A stretch of 64,000 nucleotides of DNA from Rhodococcus koreensis (GTDB lineage Bacteria; Actinomycetota; Actinomycetes; Mycobacteriales; Mycobacteriaceae), in contig NZ_FNSV01000005.1 in NCBI RefSeq assembly GCF_900105905.1, positions 496,001-560,000 of the forward strand, given 5' to 3'. The position numbers were made by a program, and so were the translations under genes. The notes below the pieces were generated by a model. The model was not told the DNA's origin and searched no databases. It saw only the letters and a list, made by a program, of their open reading frames with translations. Positions 58,512-64,000 of the stretch are shown here, piece after piece. How positions within the stretch are numbered: position 1 is the first letter of the stretch; each line of letters starts with the position of its first letter.

Positions 58512-58973
58512 ATGCCCTGGGTGAAGAAGACGACCTTTGCGATAACCCTGATCGCCGGCGCTGTGCTCGTGACCGGATGCGGAAGCAGCAAGACCCAGTC
58601 CAGCACCACACCGACCACGACAGCGTCCGTTGCACGAGTCGTCGACGCATCGAGTGCCAGACCGGCCACCACCTCACGACCGGCACCGACAACGACCACG
58701 GTTGCCGCGCCGGTCAGCACCTCACCGGCTGCCGTGCAGCCGGTCGCCCCGGTCGTTCCCACCACCACCACCATCGCCGTGGCGCCACCACCGGCGCCGG
58801 TCGTGATTCCGACGACCCCACCCGCGGCCCTCCCGCCCGTACCGAAATCGACGGTCAGCTACGGATCTTGCGATGAAGTGCGAGCCGCCGGCGCCGCACC
58901 GATCTACAAGGGTGAGCCCGGATATTCGACGAAGCTCGACCGCGACAAGGACGGAATCGCCTGCGACAAATGA
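58512..58973 (+). CDS. Excalibur-domain lipoprotein
   Basis: 153 residues. KKTTFAITLIAGAVLVTGCG is a lipoprotein signal with the lipid-bearing cysteine. A threonine/proline-rich linker follows (about residues 30-110). YGSCDEVRAAGAAPIYKGEP then DRDKDGIACDK form the excalibur calcium-binding domain with paired cysteines and DxDxDG. This domain is often fused to extracellular nucleases, and a nuclease-like gene lies just upstream. The ATG at 58512 or the GTG at 58521 could start it. Confidence 0.8.
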   Translation: MPWVKKTTFAITLIAGAVLVTGCGSSKTQSSTTPTTTASVARVVDASSARPATTSRPAPTTTTVAAPVSTSPAAVQPVAPVVPTTTTIAVAPPPAPVVIPTTPPAALPPVPKSTVSYGSCDEVRAAGAAPIYKGEPGYSTKLDRDKDGIACDK

Positions 58974-59597
58974 CACGTCGCGAAGCTCCCTGAAACGTCG
59001 CCCGCGCTCGGCGCACTCGGCGGCGCCCCGTGAGGACCGGACGCACACAGGACCGCAGTGTCAGGCTTGCATGCGCCAGCTGAGCTGATCCGCACCACCT
59101 CCGCGAATCCCACAGTCGGGCCGTCACGCCCCTGAGTACAGTCGACCGGCCACACGCGGATAAGTGCCGCTGATGTGGACGACATCGCCGTCCATCACTG
59201 TTCCGGTCTTCGTGGGTGCCACCGTCGCCGTTCCGCTGCTCGGCGATATCTCAGGGTCCAGTTCACCCCAGACGACACGGGGCACGCACGTGCCTCGGCG
59301 TGCAGATCGCCCGCCGACCGTCGACGTCCGCTGCGTGTCCGGCCGAGTCATTTACTGGGTATACAGACAGCGCGCACGCCTTCTGGTAGCACCAGAAGCA
59401 AATCCAGTCGAGGTGTCGGGATAGCTCACTACTCAAGGCAGGCAACCGTTCACGCGCCACGCGAACCTGTTTGCACCGAAATCGCGAGTCCTCTCGCACG
59501 CCTGGATCGTCACGATCTATGGTGAGCGTGCTCGAACATCTGCGGGGGTGGCAAACATCTGTATGCATGCCCCTATCCCCTGTGTGAAAGGACCCCC
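58974..59597. other. Intergenic region before terD
   Basis: About 620 bases without a convincing gene on either strand; frames give arginine-rich translations without family motifs. The terD promoter should lie here. No strong hairpin noted. Confidence 0.4.
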
Positions 59598-60173
59598 ATG
59601 GGCGTCACCCTTGCCAAAGGCGGCAACGTTTCCCTCGACAAGCAGGCCCCGAACCTGACCGCAGTCGCGGTCGGGCTCGGCTGGGACGCGCGATCGACCA
59701 CCGGCCACGAATTCGACCTGGACGCCAGCGCTCTGGCAACCGGCGAGAACAAGAAGGTCCTGTCCGATCAGCACTTCGTGTTCTACAACAACCTGCGCTC
59801 CCCCGACGGGTCGATCCAGCACGAAGGCGACAACCTCACCGGTGAAGGCGACGGCGACGACGAGGTGATCAACGTCGACCTCAAGGCCGTGCCGCCGAAC
59901 ATCACCAACATCTTCTTCCCGGTCTCCATCCACGACGCGCACCAGCGTGGCCAGAGCTTCGGGCAGGTCACCAACGCGTTCATCCGCGTCGTCGACCGCA
60001 GCACGGGCAACGAACTGGTCCGCTACGACCTCACCGAGGACGCCTCCACCGAGACCGCCATGACCTTCGGTGAGCTCTACCGGCACAACGGGGAGTGGAA
60101 GTTCCGTGCCATCGGCCAGGGCTACGCGTCCGGGCTGGCCGGTATCGCCCGCGACTACGGTGTCAACATCTGA
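59598..60173 (+). CDS. TerD-family stress-response protein
   Basis: 191 residues. [36 protein letters not shown] and [20 protein letters not shown] are the TerD calcium-binding signature. [20 protein letters not shown] and [16 protein letters not shown] complete the domain. TerD proteins are cytosolic or membrane-associated and linked to tellurite, oxidative and phage stress. AAAGGA lies upstream of the ATG at 59598. It is followed by a TerC-like gene after a strong hairpin. Confidence 0.92.
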   Translation: MGVTLAKGGNVSLDKQAPNLTAVAVGLGWDARSTTGHEFDLDASALATGENKKVLSDQHFVFYNNLRSPDGSIQHEGDNLTGEGDGDDEVINVDLKAVPPNITNIFFPVSIHDAHQRGQSFGQVTNAFIRVVDRSTGNELVRYDLTEDASTETAMTFGELYRHNGEWKFRAIGQGYASGLAGIARDYGVNI

Positions 60174-60190
60174 CCCGTCTCAACGTTTTT

Positions 60191-60222
60191 CGGGGAGGAC
60201 CCGCATGTCCGGGTCCTCCCCG
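60191..60222 (+). terminator. Hairpin terminator after terD
   Basis: CGGGGAGGACCCG and CGGGTCCTCCCCG form a perfect 13-base stem with a 6-base loop, 18 bases after the terD stop. The TerC-like gene then probably has its own promoter or is read through in part. Confidence 0.8.
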
Positions 60223-60279
60223 GTGTTCGTCCTCCTGCAGTAGCCACCCTGCATGCCCACTAGAGAAAGGCCACGCTTC

Positions 60280-61422
60280 GTGGTTCTGCGAATATTCGGC
60301 TGGTCCTTCGCTGTCACAATCGTCGCGTTGATCGTCGCCGCCATCTACGGTGGACCCCAGGCCGTCCTCCTCGTGGTGATCCTGTCGATCCTCGAGATCT
60401 CGCTGTCCTTCGACAACGCCGTCATCAACGCCACCGTGCTGCGCCGGATGAGCGAGTTCTGGCAGAAGATCTTCCTCACCGTCGGCATCGTCATCGCGGT
60501 GTTCGGCATGCGCCTGGTCTTCCCCCTCGTCATCGTGTGGCTCGCGTCCGGCCTCGGCCCCGTCGCCGCACTCGACCTGGCCCTCAACCCGCCCGCCGAC
60601 GGCGCCGCGTACTTCCCCGACGGCAGCGCCAGCTACGAAACCCTGCTCACCGACGCCCACCCGCAGATCGCGGCGTTCGGCGGCATGTTCCTGCTGATGC
60701 TGTTCCTCGGTTTCATCCTGGAAGAGCGGGAGATCACCTGGCTGTCCTGGCTGGAGAAGCCCCTCGCCCGCGCGGGCAAGCTCGACCAGCTCGCCGTCAT
60801 CATCGCCGGCGCCCTGCTGCTGATCACCGCCGCGTACATCGCCCCCGAGGACACCGTCTCCACGGTGATGATCGCCGGCGTCCTCGGCATGGTCACCTAC
60901 ATCGCCGTCAACGGTCTCGGTGAGCTGTTCAACACTCCCGAGGGAGACGAAGACGGCGAACTGGTCGAAGGGTCCAAGGGCGGACCGACCGAGCTGGCCA
61001 AGGCCACCGGTAAAGCCGGGTTCTTCCTGTTCCTCTACCTCGAGGTCCTCGACGCGTCGTTCTCCTTCGACGGTGTGATCGGCGCGTTCGCGATCACGTC
61101 CGACCCGATCATCATCGCCCTCGGCCTCGGCTTCGTCGGCGCGATGTTCGTCCGTTCCATCACGGTGTTCCTGGTCCGCAAGGGAACCCTGTCGGACTAC
61201 GTGTACCTCGAGCACGGCGCCCACTGGGCCATCGGCGCACTGGCCGTGATCCTGCTGGTGTCCATCGGCTACCACGTCAACGAGAACGTCACCGGACTCG
61301 TCGGCGTCGCCCTCATCGGTGCCGCCTTCATCTCCAGCCTCCTCCGCAACCGCCGCACCCTCGAACCGGTCGAGGCGACCGTTGACCGTGACGACGAACC
61401 GGAAAAGGTCACCGTCGGCTGA
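60280..61422 (+). CDS. TerC/DUF475-family integral membrane protein
   Basis: 380 residues from the GTG at 60280, which sits nine bases after AGAAAGG; an ATG at 60253 lacks a good site. LEISLSFDNAVINATVLRRM and LEVLDASFSFDGVIGAFAIT are the paired TerC motifs with membrane-embedded aspartates. About nine membrane segments are seen. The family is thought to handle metal ions and partners with TerD. A strong hairpin follows. Confidence 0.9.
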   Translation: MVLRIFGWSFAVTIVALIVAAIYGGPQAVLLVVILSILEISLSFDNAVINATVLRRMSEFWQKIFLTVGIVIAVFGMRLVFPLVIVWLASGLGPVAALDLALNPPADGAAYFPDGSASYETLLTDAHPQIAAFGGMFLLMLFLGFILEEREITWLSWLEKPLARAGKLDQLAVIIAGALLLITAAYIAPEDTVSTVMIAGVLGMVTYIAVNGLGELFNTPEGDEDGELVEGSKGGPTELAKATGKAGFFLFLYLEVLDASFSFDGVIGAFAITSDPIIIALGLGFVGAMFVRSITVFLVRKGTLSDYVYLEHGAHWAIGALAVILLVSIGYHVNENVTGLVGVALIGAAFISSLLRNRRTLEPVEATVDRDDEPEKVTVG

Positions 61423-61468
61423 GGCGAGTTCTCACCACTGAGCCGTCCCAGACGACGACCGGGTCACC

Positions 61469-61505
61469 GTTCACCCCGCCGCACCGCCGGCGCGGCGGGG
61501 TGAAC
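61469..61505 (+). terminator. Hairpin terminator after the TerC-like gene
   Basis: GTTCACCCCGCCGC and GCGGCGGGGTGAAC form a perfect 14-base stem around a 9-base loop, about 47 bases after the stop codon. Confidence 0.8.
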
Positions 61506-61603
61506 CGCGGAACGGTCGCCCCCTTGCCCGTGGGCGCCGACCAGCAGCCACACCCCTGTGCGAACGGCACCCCCATCACAGCAACTGCAGGAGAGAGAAA
61601 CCC

Positions 61604-62791
61604 ATGACTTCGCTTGTCCGCGGCCAGAACACCCCACTGACCTCCCCGCAGCTGACCGTCAACGTCGCCGGCGTCACCCCCGGGACCGTCGACCTCATGG
61701 TCTTCCAGGTCACCACCACCGGGAACGTACGCAGCGACAGCGACTTCGTCTTCTTCAACCAACCCGCCTCCCCCGAGGGAGCGGTCCGGCTCACCGGCCC
61801 CAGCACCGTCGACGTCGACGTCACCAAAGTGCCCCACAGCATCGACAGGCTGCGTCTGGCGGTGAGCATGGACGACTCCGCTCCCGGCAGCCTCGCCGCC
61901 ATCCCCGGTCTCGGCGTCACACTGGGTTCGGTCTCAGCCCCAGCCCTCGGCCTGACCACTGAACGGGCCGCCGTCCTCGCCGAGATCTACCGGCGCGGTG
62001 AGCAATGGAAGATCCGGAACGTCTCCGCCGGCTGGGATACCGGCCTCAAGGCCCTCGTCACCGAACACGGTGTCGTCGTCGACGACGCCCCCAGCCACCC
62101 GCCGGCCCCCACATACCCGTCCACTCCCCCAGCCCAGCCGCCCGCGCCCGTCATTGCGCCCCCGGCGCCCACCCCCACGCCGGCGCCGCAGCCGCGGGTC
62201 CAGCTCAGCAAGATCACCCTCACCAGGGCAGCCCCCACCGTGTCCCTGGCCAAGGGCGGCGACACCGGCACGATGCGGGTCAACCTCAACTGGACCCGCG
62301 GCCGGCGGGGCCTCTTCGGCGGCAATGGCGCGATCGACCTCGACCTCGCATGCCTGTACCAACTCAACGACGGATCCAAGGGTGTCGTGCAAGCACTCGG
62401 CAACGCGTTCGGTGACCTGCACTACCCGCCCTACATCTCCCTCGACGGCGACGACCGCTCCGGCCTCAACGCGGGCGGCGAGAACCTCCACATCAACCTC
62501 GCCCATCTCGCCGACTTCAAACGCATCCTCATCTTCGCCTACATCTACGACGGCACCCCGAACTGGTCCGCCGCCGACGGCGTGGTCACCCTGTACCCAC
62601 CCCACGGCCCCGAAGTGGAAGTACGCCTCGACTCCCCCGACAACCGCGCCCGATCCTGCGCCATCGCCCTCCTGAAAAACGAACGCAACGAACTGACCGT
62701 CACCCGAGAAGTCCGGTACATCAACGGAACCCAATCCGACATCTCCAAGGCCTACCGCTGGGGCCTGAAATGGACCGCCGGGCGGAAATGA
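61604..62791 (+). CDS. Double TerD-domain protein (TerA-like)
   Basis: 395 residues. An N-terminal TerD-like domain (NTPLTSPQLTVNVAGVTPGT, FVFFNQPASPEGAV) is followed by a proline-rich linker at about residues 165-205. The C-terminal domain (VSLAKGGDTGTMRVNLNW, GAIDLDLACLYQL, ISLDGDDRSGLNAGGENLHI) is TerA-like. The N-terminal domain lacks some acidic calcium ligands (SPEGAV for SPDGSI), the second keeps DGDDRSG. GGAGAGAG precedes the ATG at 61604. Confidence 0.87.
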   Translation: MTSLVRGQNTPLTSPQLTVNVAGVTPGTVDLMVFQVTTTGNVRSDSDFVFFNQPASPEGAVRLTGPSTVDVDVTKVPHSIDRLRLAVSMDDSAPGSLAAIPGLGVTLGSVSAPALGLTTERAAVLAEIYRRGEQWKIRNVSAGWDTGLKALVTEHGVVVDDAPSHPPAPTYPSTPPAQPPAPVIAPPAPTPTPAPQPRVQLSKITLTRAAPTVSLAKGGDTGTMRVNLNWTRGRRGLFGGNGAIDLDLACLYQLNDGSKGVVQALGNAFGDLHYPPYISLDGDDRSGLNAGGENLHINLAHLADFKRILIFAYIYDGTPNWSAADGVVTLYPPHGPEVEVRLDSPDNRARSCAIALLKNERNELTVTREVRYINGTQSDISKAYRWGLKWTAGRK

Positions 62792-62916
62792 CCGCACCCG
62801 TGGGGACCGATCGAGAGGTGATCGCCGCCGGACGGATACCCACACCACGGAAACCGCACCGCGCTGTCAGCACGGGACTGTCAGAACATCGGTGGATCCA
62901 GTTCTGGCGCATGAAT

Positions 62917-64000
62917 CTAGATCACGGTTGGGGTGATTCGGCCTTCGAATGTGATAGCAAACGCATTGAGGGCCGGCTTCCACCTCGTCACCCATCGTGC
63001 TCTTCCCTTACCCGTCGGGTCCAGCGACCGGGTGGCGAGGTAGAGGCACTTGAGCGCGGCCTGCTCGCTGGGGAAGTGGCCCCTCGCCCGCACCGCCCGC
63101 CGGTAGCGCGCGTTGAGGGACTCGATCGCGTTCGTCGAGCAAATGACCCGGCGGATCTCGGGGTCGTAGTCGAGGAAGGGCACGAACTCGCTCCAGGCGC
63201 TTTCCCACAGCCGGACAATCGCCGGATACCTCGGCCCCCATTTGTCGGCGAACTCGGTGAACTGCTCCTTGGCTGCGGCCTCGTTGACAGCGGTGTATAT
63301 CGGCCGCAGGTCCCGTGACATTTCGTCCCAGTACTGACGCGATGCGTAACGAAAGGTGTTACGCAAGAGGTGAATCAGGCAGGTCTGCACCACCGTGAGT
63401 GGCCACACGGTAGTGATCGCGTCGGGCAGTCCCTTGAGTCCGTCGCAGACGGCGATGCACACGTCTGCGACCCCGCGGTTGCGGATTTCCGTCAGGACGG
63501 CGAGCCAGAACTTGGCCCCCTCCCCGCCGTCACCTGCCCACAGCCCGAGGATCTCGCGTTCCCCGGCGGTGGTGACGCCGATGGCGACATAGACGGGCCG
63601 GTTGGCGACCTGACCGTCGCGGATCTTGACGTGGATGGCATCGATGAACAGCACCGGATACACCGGGTCGAGGGGACGGACGGACCATTCGGCCATCTCC
63701 GTGAGGACCTTGTCGGTGATCTTGCTGATGGTCTCCTTCGAGACCGATGCGCCGTAGACGTCGTCGAAGTGTGCTGCGATTTCGCCTGTGGTCAGGCCTT
63801 TCGCCGAGAGGGACAAAATGATTTCGTCGACCCCGGTCAGGCGTCGCTGCCGTTTCTTGACGATCTGCGGATCGAACGAGGCATCGGTGTCTCGTGGCAC
63901 CTGGATCTGTACCGGTCCGATTTCGGTGAGCACGGTCTTCGTCCGCCTCCCGTTCCGGGAGTTTTCTCTGTTTCGTCCCGTGACGTGGTGTTTCTCGTAG
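62917..64000 (-). CDS. IS256-family transposase, N-terminus outside the window
   Basis: The frame is open to the right edge, reading RENSRNGRRTKTVLTEIGPV and QIQVPRDTDASFDPQIVKK, the normal IS256 order. VLFIDAIHVKIRDGQ holds the first catalytic aspartate, VCIAVCDGLKGLPDAI the second, and ICSTNAIESLNARYRRAVR the glutamate. There is no frame break in the visible part. About the first 60 residues and the right inverted repeat lie beyond 64000. Confidence 0.92.
   Translation of the reverse strand, partial: YEKHHVTGRNRENSRNGRRTKTVLTEIGPVQIQVPRDTDASFDPQIVKKRQRRLTGVDEIILSLSAKGLTTGEIAAHFDDVYGASVSKETISKITDKVLTEMAEWSVRPLDPVYPVLFIDAIHVKIRDGQVANRPVYVAIGVTTAGEREILGLWAGDGGEGAKFWLAVLTEIRNRGVADVCIAVCDGLKGLPDAITTVWPLTVVQTCLIHLLRNTFRYASRQYWDEMSRDLRPIYTAVNEAAAKEQFTEFADKWGPRYPAIVRLWESAWSEFVPFLDYDPEIRRVICSTNAIESLNARYRRAVRARGHFPSEQAALKCLYLATRSLDPTGKGRARWVTRWKPALNAFAITFEGRITPTVI

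Noticed and set aside
60163..61275. 370-codon minus-strand frame opposite the TerC-like gene
   Set aside because: Glu/Asp/Gly-rich shadow without motifs.

Overview
The window is high-GC actinobacterial DNA. Codon use, overlapping ATGA gene junctions, the regulator families (IclR, PucR, LuxR-type two-component, enhancer-binding-like proteins without sigma-54 contacts) and a phthalate/terephthalate gene set like those reported on Rhodococcus megaplasmids suggest a Rhodococcus (jostii/opacus-like) catabolic plasmid or plasmid-derived island. Many IS elements, gene fragments and one-base frameshifts fit an accessory replicon. No tRNA, rRNA or CRISPR array was seen.

Layout. (1) 1-5095: a partial GAF-type regulator, a divergent acyl-CoA ligase, then an SMP-30 lactonase-like gene, a nitronate-monooxygenase-like flavoprotein and a crotonase. 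(2) 5096-9221: a gene graveyard with a frameshifted hypothetical gene, a broken IS110 transposase, a beheaded MFS transporter, an unidentified minus-strand remnant and a PLD-nuclease remnant. (3) 9222-19955: an apparently complete but unassigned catabolic cluster. It holds an NADP-type aldehyde dehydrogenase, two CaiB/BaiF CoA-transferases, an acyl-CoA dehydrogenase, a zinc alcohol dehydrogenase, a GH88-like glycosidase, a LuxR-type two-component system and an MHS transporter, with matching palindromes at its two promoter regions. (4) 20641-31222: a phthalate dioxygenase-type operon (alpha, beta, small protein, dihydrodiol dehydrogenase, ferredoxin, ferredoxin reductase, class II aldolase-type decarboxylase), its IclR regulator, and an ABC importer operon with a cysteine hydrolase. 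(5) 31869-37957: a terephthalate operon with IclR regulator, dioxygenase alpha and beta, PdxA-type dehydrogenase, reductase and AAHS transporter. (6) 38050-41606: fragments of HsdR, IS110, propionyl-CoA synthetase and a pentapeptide-repeat protein, then intact-looking IS5- and IS30-type elements. (7) 41769-47869: Baeyer-Villiger monooxygenase, alpha/beta hydrolase, EthD protein, a second propionyl-CoA synthetase remnant and a GAF/Fis-HTH regulator. (8) 48129-49420: an AraC fragment and an N-terminally truncated CD-NTase (CBASS-type) gene. (9) 49983-56203: acyl-CoA ligase, DUF3556 membrane protein, phytoene-dehydrogenase-like flavoprotein and PucR regulator. (10) 56215-64000: an IS1380 fragment, a frameshifted nuclease-like lipoprotein, an excalibur lipoprotein, a TerD-TerC-TerD/TerA set, and an IS256 transposase that runs off the right edge.

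How the genes work together. Regions 4 and 5 should both funnel aromatic diacids to protocatechuate: phthalate through a 3,4-dihydrodiol and decarboxylation of 3,4-dihydroxyphthalate, terephthalate through 1,2-dioxygenation and an oxidative decarboxylation. Protocatechuate ring cleavage is not encoded here. Region 7 reads as ketone to ester to alcohol plus acid. Regions 3 and 9 are coherent operons whose substrates I cannot name. Several genes in otherwise intact operons carry a single-base indel, some in G/C runs, so sequencing error should be excluded before calling them pseudogenes.
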